From positions 3,317,240 through 3,381,239 of the forward strand of contig NC_019859.2 in the NCBI RefSeq assembly GCF_002234675.1: 64,000 nucleotides of DNA. The letters run 5' to 3'. Within the stretch, counting starts at the first letter, position 1. Each line of letters begins with the position of its first letter. The notes below the pieces were generated by a model. It saw only the letters and a list, made by a program, of their open reading frames with translations. It was not told the DNA's origin and did no database searches. The position numbers were made by a program, and so were the translations under genes. This DNA is from Oryzias latipes. Its lineage: Eukaryota > Chordata > Actinopteri > Beloniformes > Adrianichthyidae. Of the stretch, positions 1-12,300 are shown piece by piece.

Positions 1-314
1 GATAATTGATCTTCCATACAAATAATAAAGCTGTAACTTATTATTATTTTAAAGAGTAGAAAAATTAGATTTTAAACCTTTTTAAATTCATTTAGTACCA
101 TGAAGATCAGAACATTTCCCTTTCTATCACTGTCACTTAAATCTAGAAATTAATGAACTTAGTTGAAGTGAAGCATTTAACTTTACCAAGCCATAATTTT
201 TTAATTATTTAGTGAGAATGTCCTCACTGAACTTTTATCTTGCTATTCTGAGTAAAAAACACAAAACAAACAACAATCAGCAAATCCTTCCAAACAAGTG
301 AAACTACATTCCTG

Positions 315-716
315 AGGAGGAAAGACTCTGTGAGGTCTGTGAGCTGCAAGTGGTGGAGGATGAATTTCATTTTTCGGTTTTATTGTCCTTTGTATGAAAA
401 ACAGAGACTTTGTATGTATGACGTCATAGAAAAGAAATGTCCTCATTTGTTTTGGTTATCTGAAGACAAAATTTTACGTTGGCTTTTTGAAAATGAAATC
501 TTTTGTTTGGCAAATTTTGTGTCAGAGGCATGGACAATAAGAATGCACACTTTGTATTCTGTTAGACTCTGATTAGGGGGGTTATTGGATTTTTTTTTAG
601 TGATGGGGATGTATCTTTATGTATTGTGTATTTTGTTTTTCAGTGTCATATAAGCCCGTGTGGGCTGGGCACATTAGTGCATGACACTTAAATAAATCAA
701 ATCAAATCAAAACTAT
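315..716 (+). mobile_element. 3' end of a non-LTR retrotransposon (LINE relic)
   Basis: A short open frame (330-572) ends in a tryptophan-rich tail that reads like the C-terminus of a LINE ORF2. It is followed by an AT-rich 3' UTR-like stretch ending in AATAAATCAAATCAAATCAAA at about 690-711. The ending resembles that of the dispersed repeat at 30950, where a CAAATCAAATCAAA tail also occurs. No reverse transcriptase motif is present, so this would be a 5'-truncated copy. The clade (L1/Tx1-like) is a guess. Bases 1-314 hold nothing I can name. Confidence 0.4.
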
Positions 717-804
717 TAAACCCCAAATGAATACATACAAGCGTTGCTTCTGTAGGAGATTAACCTAAAGATTGGCAGGTTTTAGCGTGGAAGACAGTCG
801 GTTA

Positions 805-1345
805 CATCAGGGGGGTATTCCTAGTTACCACGGTAAGCTTGAGGCTAAGGAAATTCATAACCTCAGCTTTCGGTTTAAAAAACGGAGGTATATCAAGTTG
901 CCAGCAACTCATGCTCTGAACATAACCTGGTCTGGAGCAGGTTTAGTTGAAGGTTAGTTTGTTTACAGAGAGGTGAAGCAGCATGACGTGTCCATTTGAA
1001 GATGATTTAGTGGATGAAGAAGCTCAGATAATACTTTTTCCACCGTGACAGGGTGATAAGACCACATATGGATGTTGGAAAAATAAACTTTTTACATTGA
1101 TCCAACTTAATTATTTGCTTCAGTTGAAATTCTGAGGCGGGTAATGGCTTGGGTTTGTTCTATTTCCTCCTTGCTGATGGAGCTGAAAGCTTAAAAGGTG
1201 GAATCATGATCTCAGATCCATTGTCAGTAAGGAGGTCTTCAATGAGGAACTTTTGTCCGCCATGACATCGTCTCCTGGCTGCAGCAAAGGAACTTGGCTT
1301 CTAAGTCATGGATGTAATCCAAAGCCTCATCCAGAGCACCTGTGA
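805..1345 (+). pseudogene. PIF/Harbinger relic: terminal region and N-terminus of HARBI1-like transposase
   Basis: The stretch starting GGGGGTATTCC (about 810) looks like the end of a fish Harbinger element. It is followed at 983 by an ATG frame reading MTCPFEDDLVDEEAQI, which resembles the conserved start of teleost HARBI1-like transposases. The frame breaks down within about 25 codons and the catalytic part is not present here. The assignment rests on remembered family sequence, so it is moderate at best. This is a plain DNA transposon, not a working gene. Confidence 0.45.
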
Positions 1346-1664
1346 AGATAAAGAAATTAAAAATCAGTCTTGATATATTTATTCTACCTTTCAACACAAC
1401 ACAGTAATCATGTTTTGAAAAGTATGTTAAGTATTTAATTACAAATACATTTCATTTATTTTGGTTAATGACAAAATACCCAAAATTAATTAAATACATG
1501 TAATTAAAATAGGTGAGAGCGTGAACAGCTTTTATTATATACATTAATTTTTTCAGGTAGAAATGCATTTATCCAATAACGGTACACATAGTTGACTAAC
1601 GTTAACCAAACACATTATGAACAACCTTACCTGCAGGTGGGTGTGTCACGTAGTCGTGATCCAT
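1239..1664 (-). pseudogene. Small two-exon reading frame of unknown origin
   Basis: On the minus strand an ATG at 1664 opens MDHDYVTHPPA and meets a good donor (CAG/GTAAGG) after 1631. An acceptor (TTCACAG) before 1339 continues the frame as GALDEALDYIHDLEAKF and on to a stop at 1239-1241. That gives 44 residues in total, and the frame is kept across the splice. I do not recognise the product. It lies antisense inside and beside a Harbinger relic, so it may be a remnant of that element's second gene or a chance frame. It is recorded because donor, acceptor and phase agree. Confidence 0.25.
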
Positions 1665-2439
1665 CTTTACTGTCTTAGCTTAGCCACCATGTCGCTATCT
1701 TCACAGCATAGCTGCATAGACTGACGTTTGAGGTTCTGTCATATACTGACTCCCTTCTCAAAGGAGCAGTAAAGTTTTTCCAAGGGAAAATACTCGGGAC
1801 GACACCACTCTTCAGGCGACGAACGACGCAGCCGCACCACACATCCGGAGCGAAGTTAGTAAGTGCCGGCAGCAGAGGGTGCTACCTGTGTTTACATTAA
1901 AACTATGCCCTTCCTCTCTTCAGATCGCCTATATCCATTTGGGTTTCAGGTTTGGATCCACAGGAAAATAATGATATGAGAGGCCAGGCTGTTTTTGGTT
2001 GGAAGACGAACAGCCTGGAACGCAACAGAGACTGCAACTCTTCGACTCTGCCATTCTTCATATGTGCCGCTATGCTAACAGGAAGTTGTTTTACACGTCA
2101 TTGACGTATTTCCGGTCAAAAAATGCGGAAGTGTGAAAAAGGTCTATTCGGACACCCGTGCTCACTAGTTTTCTCTTTCGGGTGTTTTCAAAAGGCGCTC
2201 GGCACGAAAACAAAGTGGCGCATTACCGCCACCACCTGGTCTGGAGGGGAACTACTTCTATTTAACGCGGAGAATGACACCCATTTGTCAAATTAAAAAT
2301 ATAATAAATATGAACATTTTATGAAGACTATTTATGAATCTGCTGTGTTCTGATCATGGAAAATGTGGCTGATTTATAAATAATAAAATTATAAACACAT
2401 TGGTGGTGATTTTATGTATTTGTTGATAAATAACCCCCC

Positions 2440-4020
2440 ATGTTATTACTCCATGGCAATATTTATTTTTGTGCCGCTGAACGATTTACGGGCTCTTGCG
2501 AGGAGGCATTTTTTCCTGTAGTTTTCTCCTCTACCTTACTGAAAATAGCTTTATATATGAATCTGTCCGTGTTCCTGGCAATAATTCAACCGTTTTTCAT
2601 GGGATCAAACCAAAAACGAGCAGATATGCAGCATCACAGGACGGCAAGGAGAAGCAGACGTCTCAGATTTACTCTGGATGCCCTGGCCAGACATGAACAA
2701 CCTGTGAGTTAAACTTAAAGTTTTTTTATTAGTTCAATTTAAGCATTTGTTACTAATTGTGCTCAAGGTTACACAGTCTGCTGGGTAAGACTTAACATTA
2801 TTTTTCAACACTGGACTATGAACTGTATAGTCTAACTACATGAAACACTTGTGGGATCAAAGTTTAGTATTTTTTATTCAGAGTCAAACCATATCACTTG
2901 TTTTAAACAAAAATACTTTAATTTTTAAATATTTATATAAAAATCCAAAAACCCAGCCAAAAAAACCATGAGATTTTCCAGCATTTATAAATACGTCATA
3001 AACTAAAATGTAAGACATCAGAATAAAGTGAAACATTCAAAAAAATCAGATTTAATTTTCTCAATGAAATAATTATTTTTCTATTTTACAGGGTCTTCCA
3101 CGTCTCTACTGCTTTGCCAACATAAAGGTGTCTGTCGTGGCCCTTCACGCTGACGGTCAGTCCGACACAAAACCAGACCGGCAGACCTGCAGATCAGTTG
3201 ACCCGCAGGACCATTGAGCATCTGGTGGAGCAGCTTCGGGTTCCTCACACTCTGGGGGGGGCACAGGAGACTGAGGTCCTGGTGTTTCTTTTCTGGCTGG
3301 CGTGTGGCACATCATACAGTGTGGTAACCAGAGCTTTTGACATGCCACGGTCCACTGTAAGTGACGTTGTCCACAGACCGCATCCTCCAGCTGATGAGCA
3401 GGGTCACCCAGCATCCAGTGGGAATGAACTACCATAAGTCGCCTCTGGTTTTATAGCAGCTTGCTTGGTCTTCCACCTTCCAAAAGGTCGTGGGGAGCAT
3501 CGATGGCTGCCACATAAGAATAAAGGCCCTAAAAGAAAATGCAGCTTGTTATTTTAACAGGAAGCTTTTTTATTCCATTCAACTGCAGGCTGTATGTGAC
3601 TAATGCCAAATTTAGAGATATTTTTGTTGGGAATCAAGGATCAGTCCACAGTTCACAGGTTCTACGTAAAAGCCCAATTTATGTAAATCAAACATTACCC
3701 ACCTGAAGGATCCTTTTGGGTGATGGTGGGTATCCCTCATTGCACATCCCATCATGCTGCTGACACCCTACAGGGAACCCATGAGGAATGTGGTTCAGGC
3801 CCGTTACAACCAGCACCACGCCAAGACATGCTCTGTGGTGGAGAGAGGATTTGGCATTATGAAGATGAGGAGGAGAGCAATACTTCTGGGGGCACTGGAA
3901 GTAAAACCAACCTTTGCAATGAAAATCATTGCCTGCAGTTCAGTTCTGCACAATCTGTGCATCAGCAAAGGGGACTGCTGGGAGCCACAGATGTTGAGCC
4001 ACACCAGGAACCAGTAGGAC
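2440..4020 (+). pseudogene. PIF/Harbinger transposase (HARBI1-like), decayed
   Basis: Translated pieces match the DDE transposase of the PIF/Harbinger superfamily. At 3198-3380 is a helical DNA-binding-type segment with VLVFLFWLACGTSYSVVTRAF and DMPRSTVSDVVHR. Around 3497-3590 lies SIDGCHIRI (first catalytic Asp) followed by FNRKLFYSIQLQAVCD. Around 3660-3700 is a degraded segment resembling the SVHDSRVL and SPIY block. At 3754-4017 is TPYREPMRN, then VVERGFGIMKMRRRA (catalytic Glu region) and SSVLHNLCI. These pieces lie in different frames and are interrupted by stops, so the gene is dead. The upstream frame 2440-2712 and its AAC/CTGTGAGT-like end near 2703 could be an earlier exon. The element's right end is probably the inverted-repeat sequence near 5098. 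Confidence 0.75.
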
Positions 4021-4340
4021 GGGTAAAGTGGCGTCCGTCTGCGAGGACAGATCTCTGCTTTCCTTTTAGCTCCAACTGTGACACACATGACTCTAGAAGA
4101 CCAGGATTATTGTTAAGATGTATAAAAATAAATGTTAACATATAAAACGAAAATGTAAATATGTACATTTGATATTTATATGAAAATCCTTTTGAGATTG
4201 TTAAAAATGGCTCAGATTTAAATAATACATGTAAATAATTCATTTTTGTTCATGCATTTATTAAACAAATTGCAAAACAACGACGACGTTACATTTTGCG
4301 AACAATACTTAAACTCAGGTAAGCTTAACAGACTCTCCTG

Positions 4341-4845
4341 TCACTCTTTGTCCCTTCGTGCTCTTTCCTCCTCTCCTCTTTCAACAACAACCTTTACCCC
4401 AACATGACAACGATTACAGTTTAATGATAAATAAATACAAATCTGATCAAGTGTCTCTCTACTCCCATCCGGCACGAGCTTGCCTGATAACAAACAGGCT
4501 ATCTTTCTCCACCACAGATGGATCAGATTTTCCTCATCCTCGTCTGTCCCTACATATATAAACACATTTTAAAAATGTGTTAATAACTACGGTTAGAACT
4601 CACTGCTTTTTGATGTAATATCAACAGCGTTTGTTTTTAGCCTTCAATGCTAATTCGCGCTAGCGTTAGCTTTAGCATTACCGAAATTGATGAGCTTCAA
4701 AACAATGTAGATAGTCGATTGAGGAATACAACATATTAAACAAGTCATCTCACGTATTTACAAATATATTTTACAACATATACAAGATACTTTTAAATAT
4801 ACTTACATTTTTAAGTCCTCTTTCTAGCGCAACCGTCCGCCATCT
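4341..4845 (-). pseudogene. Myb/SANT-like second ORF of the Harbinger element, decayed
   Basis: PIF/Harbinger elements usually carry a Myb-like accessory gene opposite the transposase. Here a minus-strand ATG near 4844 opens MADGCARKRT. A second open piece (about 4555-4341), preceded by an AG acceptor, reads TDEDEENLIHLWWRKI, like the first helix of a Myb/SANT-type trihelix domain, and ends in a charged tail rich in Glu, Arg and Lys. The order, orientation (convergent with the transposase at 2440-4020) and closeness to the terminal sequence at 5098 support the reading. The domain is incomplete and I cannot show that the two pieces were ever spliced. Confidence 0.45.
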
Positions 4846-5098
4846 TTGAATAATTCAAACGCAGTGTATTGTGGGTCACACGCAATGCATTCTGGTATGA
4901 ACGCAGTGCATTCTGGGCAATATTCACCGATCGAGTGAGCATCGATCCACACTGGTTTTTCGTAGAGAATTCTGGGAAATTTCTAGTGCACATGATTTTT
5001 GAACTGTAGATTCGGACAGCACTACAAAATGGCGACCGCACTATATAGTGCACTATATAGGGTTTAGGGCGGTAATTCGGACACAGCCCACGTCTTTA
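4818..5098 (-). mobile_element. Terminal region of PIF/Harbinger element (MITE-like)
   Basis: Read on the minus strand from 5098 this begins GGGCTGTGTCCGAATTACC. It continues through a GTGCACTATATAGTGC palindrome (near 5045) and then GCCATTTTGTAGTGCTGTCC. Two further copies of the same layout lie at 7387-7575 and 18160-18500 on the plus strand. The sequence probably marks the right end of the two-gene Harbinger copy to its left. I could not identify a matching left end with confidence. Confidence 0.6.
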
Positions 5099-5555
5099 GT
5101 TTAATGCTTGTCAAAGAACTGACAGTCACACGGGGCCTTTTGTGTGTAATAAACTACTTTAAGTAACGATTTTTGTGAGATTCTTGCATGATGTTTAACT
5201 ATAAGCATTGATTAAATCTCGCATTGATGTATTAAAGCTGTGGAGTTGACACTTTCACCATTTTCACTAAAAACTATTGTCGCAACCGACTTGATTGATG
5301 GCCGTTTTCTCAGTACCGTCCACCCCAACCGATGTGATCATAGCTGCTCTTTTATCTGACATCCCAACTCCTTGCGTTGGTTCATCCTGTTTCCACCCTT
5401 CAAAAGGTGCATTCTGAATACCCACAGGCTAAAGAGATAACAATGTACAGAATGTGGTTTTATCCGATTTGGAATACATGAAAGAACTAGTATTCAATAC
5501 TTATATTTCCAGTGACATGAACGTTTGATGTAGAGGATGATGCTTTGAGAGACGT
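5099..5555. other. Intergenic stretch, no feature seen
   Basis: AT-rich sequence between the Harbinger end and the histone H2A 3' stem-loop. No open frame, RNA gene or clear repeat could be supported. Confidence 0.5.
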
Positions 5556-5559
5556 GTGT

Positions 5560-5575
5560 GGCTCTTAAAAGAGCC
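5560..5575 (-). terminator. Histone 3' stem-loop of H2A
   Basis: On the minus strand this is GGCTCTTTTAAGAGCC, the canonical replication-dependent histone mRNA stem-loop: a six-base stem and a TTTA loop. It lies 28 bases after the H2A stop codon. It is bound by SLBP and directs cleavage without polyadenylation. Confidence 0.95.
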
Positions 5576-5603
5576 GTTGTGTTGTTGGTGGATCATTAAG
5601 GAT

Positions 5604-6754
<1,151 letters not shown>

Positions 6755-6781
6755 ACACCCCCTAACTCAAAGCAACACAAC

Positions 6782-6797
6782 GGCTCTTTTAAGAGCC
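6782..6797 (+). terminator. Histone 3' stem-loop of H3
   Basis: GGCTCTTTTAAGAGCC, identical to the H2A stem-loop, with the purine-rich flank AACAAAACATCTGC after it. Confidence 0.95.
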
Positions 6798-6837
6798 AAC
6801 AAAACATCTGCAGAGTTCCTGATCCACTCACACAACA

Positions 6838-7386
6838 TATTAATATCTTTGTTTTTCACATGAACTAGATTACGAGTTGCAGTTTTGCTTTAATCTTATA
6901 TTGCATCATGTTTAATGCTTTTATTTGTTTTTTTATAACAGCATAGAGAATTATATTGCTCTGATGCCATGACTTCCCTGTTTCATATGACAAACACTTT
7001 GAATCTTGAATTTCTCAATTGGATGCACAAGCTAATTTATTGTATGATGAACTCTGGGTAGCTCTTGTTTCATTCATTGTTCTATAGATATCCATTTTGC
7101 ATTAACTTCACCTGTATTTAAATATGTTTTAATACTTGAACCAGATGACTTAATTTATAAAATTTCTGCTCTAAACATGTTTTGCTTTCAGGCTGGTTAC
7201 TTGCTGTTTTATTGTAGGTATTTTTTCCATGTGTTGTGTTCTATCTGATTACAAAGTAAGAATTTGAATGCACTGAGAACGTTGCTTCTTTATTATGCCA
7301 ATAAACACTTTGAGTCTTGAACTTCCAAATTGTCTGCCCAAAAGTTGTTCTGGTTCGGAGGGAGGGCTTTAAAGTGTAAATACACC
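6838..7386. other. H3 downstream intergenic DNA
   Basis: AT-rich sequence with no gene. Two phrases of the kind CAAACACTTTGAATCTTGAA (about 6992) and AATAAACACTTTGAGTCTTG (about 7300) resemble each other and may be tails of short retroposed repeats, but I cannot name a family. The part up to about 6910 is duplicated at 7586-7735. Confidence 0.4.
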
Positions 7387-7575
7387 ATAGTTGTGTCCAA
7401 GATCCTTCACTACTGTAACTCACTACGTAGCGCACTGTGTGTATACGTAGTGTGTTCGCCTTTTTGTGGTGCTGTCCGAATCTATAATTCCAAAATCGAG
7501 AGTCCCTGCGAAAAAAACAGTGATGCAAACTAGACTGGTGAATATGGACCACAATGCATTGTGTTTGAACAGTTT
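7387..7575 (+). mobile_element. PIF/Harbinger-type MITE fragment
   Basis: Starts GTTGTGTCCAAGATCC and continues through CACTACGTAGCGCACTGTG and TGTGGTGCTGTCCGAATCTA to CCACAATGCATTG. The order and wording match the terminal sequence at 4818-5098 (opposite strand) and the copy at 18160. No coding capacity. It ends about ten bases before the duplicated histone 3' flank. Confidence 0.6.
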
Positions 7576-7585
7576 TTTCAAAGAA

Positions 7586-7740
7586 AAGCAACACAATGGC
7601 TCTTTTAAGATCCAACAAAACATCTGCAGAACTCCTGATCCGCTCATTGAACATTTTATTGTGAATTGTTTTTTTTGTATTTTCTTATTGATACATGAAC
7701 CAGATTGCTTTAAACTTATATTCATGTTTCCTACTAATTT
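7586..7740 (+). pseudogene. Duplicated histone H3 3' flank with decayed stem-loop
   Basis: AGCAACACAATGGCTCTTTT, then AAGATCCAACAAAACATCTG and CAGAACTCCTGATCCGCTCA, closely match the DNA downstream of H3 (6771-6840). The similarity continues more weakly to about 7735 (ACATGAACCAGATTGC). The stem-loop here (7598-7613) reads GGCTCTTTTAAGATCC, with one G-to-T change in the 3' arm that breaks a stem pair. No histone coding sequence lies upstream; a MITE sits there instead. It is probably what is left of a tandem histone duplication. Confidence 0.75.
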
Positions 7741-7796
7741 TTCTTTTTTGCACTCCAGTATATTTTTATGTGAATTGTATGACTTCTTACGTAAGA

Positions 7797-7945
7797 TCCA
7801 TCCATCCTCCTTGCGTTGATCCGGGTCGCGGGGACAGCAGTCTCCGGGACCCCGAGGTGTTCCCAGGCTAACTGAGAGATGTAGTCTCTCCAGCGTGTCC
7901 TGGGTCTTCCCCGGGGCCCCCACCCAGTGTGACATGCCTAGAACA
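7797..7945 (-). repeat. Fragment of a dispersed non-LTR retrotransposon
   Basis: The GC-rich block with GATCCGGGTCGCGGGGACAG, GACCCCGAGGTGTTCCCAGG, GTAGTCTCTCCAGCGTGTCC and TGGGTCTTCCCCGGGGCCCC is a phrase familiar from abundant fish interspersed repeats, probably an RTE/Rex-type LINE in reverse. The family name is uncertain. Bases 7946-8560 show no other feature I can support. Confidence 0.45.
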
Positions 7946-8567
7946 CCTCTGTTAGATGTCAACATTAAGTAAATGAGATGCTCTAAGTCCTAATGGCGCA
8001 ACATCAAGACCAAAAGTTTCTGTGCAGGAACCTCCTCGGGTTCAATAACTTGAAGAGGTTCCCTGAAATTTGATGGGCAGTAGATGGGACAGCTCAGTCC
8101 ATCTGTACCTCCTAGAATATTTCCCATTTGTTCCAACACACAAGTCCTTGGTAGAGCTTTTCCAGCATTACTTTCTCCTCTTGAAGATGGATTAAGTGAG
8201 AGGATGAAAGGCAATTTGAGGCAGATCAGAGAAAGCTGCAGCAGTTTGTCTGTAGGCATCAGTCTGGATGCAGACATGCTAACTCTGCACTTGTGAAGTG
8301 AGATGATGGTTAACAAATGTCCTATTTGGAAGTTGAAAAATAAATTGAGAAGTTTTTAATCATGATTGGAGTTACTGGACAAACAAACTAATGAGGCAGG
8401 CTTTACTTTAAGATAAAATAATTGATCTGTCTTTTAACTGGAAGAGATGAACCAGACCTGGATCACAGAATGATAACGGGGTGAAAATCAAAAGTGAAAA
8501 TCAAGCTTGGGCCAGTTCTTTGGCGTGTTTCACTTTAAAAGACCAGCTTTGAATATTGTCAGATCTT

Positions 8568-9020
8568 TTGTATAAACATTCTCAATGGTCTTTTATATAC
8601 GAATGTGCAGGGTTTTTTTTTTTTACACAAAATCGAAAACTAGTGGTTTTCTAGAACATAGTTTCTGTAGAGTGTAGAGTTCATTATAAATTCTCCTCTG
8701 AGTTGTGGGCAGGACCACCAACCCCACCCACCTTCCCCTCTCCATTGCTGAGAGCTGTTTATTCTCTTTCCTGCTAGCTTACAGCCGTCACACTTCCAAG
8801 CCTGTGGAAGTGTGACGGCTGTAAGCTAGCTGGGAAGAAGCCTGTGGCCCTCTAAATGTAGCTTCTACGTCACAACTACAAGCTTTTTCAAACAGCATTT
8901 TTTTTGTCTGCTTGTGATTCACAAATATTTGAATAAAGCTTTTATTTTTTTGTCCTCCATCACCAGAATAATGCTACAAAAACATGTTATAAACACCAAA
9001 AACACAATTTTCATTGGAGT
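8568..9020 (+). repeat. Dispersed repeat family A, copy 1 (contains a perfect hairpin)
   Basis: Head at 8575-8680 (AATGGTCTTTT, then TTTTCTAGAACATAGTTTCT), middle at 8690-8760 (CTCCTCTGAGTTGTGGGC), tail at 8880-9000 (TTTTTCAAACAGCATTTTTT and GTCCTCCATCACCAGAATAA). The same order of blocks recurs at about 25850-26300, and on the other strand at 37800-38025 and 54650-55045. No coding capacity. The family has inverted head sequences at both ends in the 49.5-kb copy, which suggests a non-autonomous DNA transposon. Confidence 0.65.
8773..8830. repeat. Perfect 26-bp inverted repeat with 6-nt loop
   Basis: The left arm 8773-8798 begins GCTAGCTTACAGCCGTCACA. The right arm 8805-8830 is its exact reverse complement, and the loop is AGCCTG. 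It lies inside repeat family A copy 1, where other copies have a single GTAAGCTAGC-type block rather than two. Confidence 0.95.
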
Positions 9021-9319
9021 GAGTCTTTAAAGTCCAGGTATGAGAAAGTAAAAACTCTATACTCTTATTGCATCACGTCTTCACTTTTTGTTTTTGTTTC
9101 GATACCTTTTATTTTGAAGGGTTGAGGCGGAAGTGGAGTGGAAACCCCAACATCTCCTGTGATGCTGAGGAGAGAGCATCCTCCTCCGCGCACAGGCCGT
9201 GTGTTTTGGTAGAATGCTAGAGGAAACAAACACATCCCACCATATTTTGAAATAGCTCTTATTCTATCTCCGCAAATCCTCCGGTTCCTGCGGTACTTAT
9301 GACACGCTGAGCCCAGAAT

Positions 9320-12300
9320 ATGGTGGATTTGTCCGAAGGGACTGTCGTCTCGCCGGGACGCAGCAGACACTCCGGCTCGAGCAACAACGGAAGGAAAACG
9401 TCCAAAAAGTCACGAACGAAACGAGGCAAACGAGGCAGAAGACGGCGGAGTAAAAAGAACCGAAACAACAAAACCCCGCCGCCGTTTTTACCGCCGGAGG
9501 TAGCTATCCCGTGTTAGCTTGAGGATTAACCGCGAAATCTGACTAAGCTAGCCGGCTATGCTAGGTTAGGCTCCGTTTGTTGACACACTTTGTGTCCGAT
9601 TTGTACCTAAAATAAGGTAAATATTTATCTTTATAACTGTAAATAGTATTCGCTCCTTTGCATTCAAAGTATAGGTGCTTGGTGTCTCTATAATTAGCTT
9701 AATGACGTCTTTATAATGCGACACAAAGGGCGTAAATAAAAATAAATTTGAGTTCTGGCTTTAATACATGTTAATTTTAAATTCCCACCACTTTATTTGC
9801 ACATATGTGAGATTTTCTGACGTCTACAACTCTAAGCAGCATAAATGCTAGAGGACTTGGTTTATTATTTACTAAAAAAAACAAAATTAAACTTGATCAA
9901 ACAGAATAATATGGTCTAAAGAAGCAAATAAAAAGTAAAAGAAGATACACTTCTATGTACACATCCACATCCGTATTTAAACATCATAAAGTGGATAAGA
10001 CATTGAATCCACTAAATGTAAATGTTTCTTAAAAAAAGTTTAATTACTTTCTTAAATTAGTTCGATTAAGAAAATGGATATAATCCCACCTTTTTTGTAT
10101 TTGTCTATTTTATTTACATAGTTTTCATAATTGCTAAATTCTTTTTAAGGTTATTTATACTTTACTAGTCCAACTTCAGATCATTTAACACATCCATTTG
10201 TATTAAACTATCAATAACAATGATGAATAGCTTGTTGATTACTTTAGAAAGTAGGTAGCTGCATGGTAAATGTTACCTAACTACATTATATTTACATTTA
10301 AAATGAATCTACTTATGACTTTTTATTTTATTCTTGTTCCCCTTTTTTTTCTCTGCAATGCTGCTACCATTTATTTTCAGCATAAGACCAGTGTCATTGT
10401 TGGCAGAGAAATGAATAAAAATGGTCATTTCCATCCACTTTAAAGGTTTCTGCTAATGTCTTATTTTAGTTTTGACCATAAACCACAATAATGCGTCTGC
10501 ACAGCTGCTGTATTGAAAAGTTTAATTAATAGTTGCTGTGGTGACGGTAAAAGTCTGACATTATACATCAGTTCAAAGGTCATAGGTAAAAGACGGCAAA
10601 CATTTAATTCAACTTAGATGTATTTCGATATGTTTCCATGATTCTATAAGTTTTAGTTTCAGATTTATTGAAAGTGTTATTCAGTATCTGAGTAGTTTCC
10701 TACAGAGAACCTTTTATTTTTAGTACTGTAGTAGTTTTTTAAATACTATTACCTGCCTAATAATATCAACAGCAGTAATGATGATGCGTTCGTGGTTTTC
10801 TTCACTCTCTTTGCTCCGGTTCTTCCTAAAGGATTGGTTAGTTTCTTATTAAAAAGCAAAACATTAATTTTTGTTTGTCTTAAGGTCAGCTGAGACTTCT
10901 TTGAAAATCTCTTTGCTTCTAATAAATGTTGTCTTTCATCCTTTTGCTTCCAGGCTGAAGAAGGAAACATTGAATATAAGGTAACTCTTCATTTTTTAAT
11001 TATTTGAATCTTCTACACTGAAATCAAACTTTAAAATAGAGAAAGGTTGTCAGAGGAGGTCACTGCCAATCAAATCATTTCACCTTTTCCTTCCATGTTT
11101 ACACAAATAGAAAAAAAACAACAATATTTAACAGACTTTCCTATAAAAGGTCAAAAACAATCATGGAGAGCAGCTGCTTAAGCTTCTTCCTGAAGCACAT
11201 TTACATTTTTTTACACAGTTTCTGCAATTCTGTTCATTTTTTTCTAATAAAGCTTCAGATTACAACCAAAGATAACCGTGAAGAATGACTGTAAATGAGA
11301 ATTTCTATAGAGCTGTAGATAATTCCTTTCTGTCCAATAAACTAAAATTATATTAAAAAAAATCAAGTTTAAATCACTTATATGTTGTTTACTTTGCAAA
11401 AATAACTTTTAAATAAACAAACTTAGATAAATATATCTTTTTTTTGTATTTACTGACATTGATTTAGAGAAAACAGTGGGGAGGGTAGACAGTAACTAAA
11501 TCTGGATTATAAATAATTGTTGGTTTATAAAATAATTGAAATAAACTCATCAAATTGGTAAAGCTGAAGTCTTGACCATCTGCTTTCCTCGTGTTTCTGC
11601 CGTCATCCTCAGTTGAAGTTGGTCAACCCCACTCAGTACCGCTTTGAGCATCTGGCCACTCAGCTGAAATGGCGTCTGCAGGAAGGTCGCGGCGAGGCCG
11701 TCTACCAGATCGGAGTGGAAGACAACGGCCTGCTGGTCGGCCTGACCGAGGCTGACATGAAGGCCTCCCTCAAGACCTTAAGGAGGATGGCAGAGAAGTA
11801 GGTCAAACTTTTCTAAAAAGTTCTACAGACTTTTCCAGTCTCACTCTGAACGCCATTTTGAAAGCGTTCCCTGTGGTCTGTAGCACCTACATCACTACTG
11901 CAGGCCTTTTCAAACTGCTTTTTTTTTCGTTTGCTCCTGATTCACAACGATTTCAATTAAGAAGTACACCAAAATCTGAATTGGTTGAATTTATTGTAAC
12001 CATTCAACTATTAAAACGTTCATCTCTTTCAGCTTTTTCCAGCTGTGACTTTTGGTCCTTCAAATCCCTGAACTTTTCCAGATATTCCAGGATTTCAAGG
12101 ATTTTTGCCTCCATTGAAATACACAATCAATGGTGCAGAAATCGCTGGTTCGATACCCGGCGCTGGCATTTTTAACAAAAACATCTTTCCTGTTATTGTG
12201 GTTTTTTTAAGGTCAACTTTGATCATTTCTTTATTATTAGTATTATTATTTTTTCCAATTCTTACCCTTTAAGTTTCATTTTCATTCAGCATTTTAGCAT

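Noticed and set aside
7423-7965. 180-codon minus-strand frame downstream of H3
   Set aside because: Runs through a MITE, the duplicated histone flank and a LINE fragment, so it is a chance frame across unrelated pieces.
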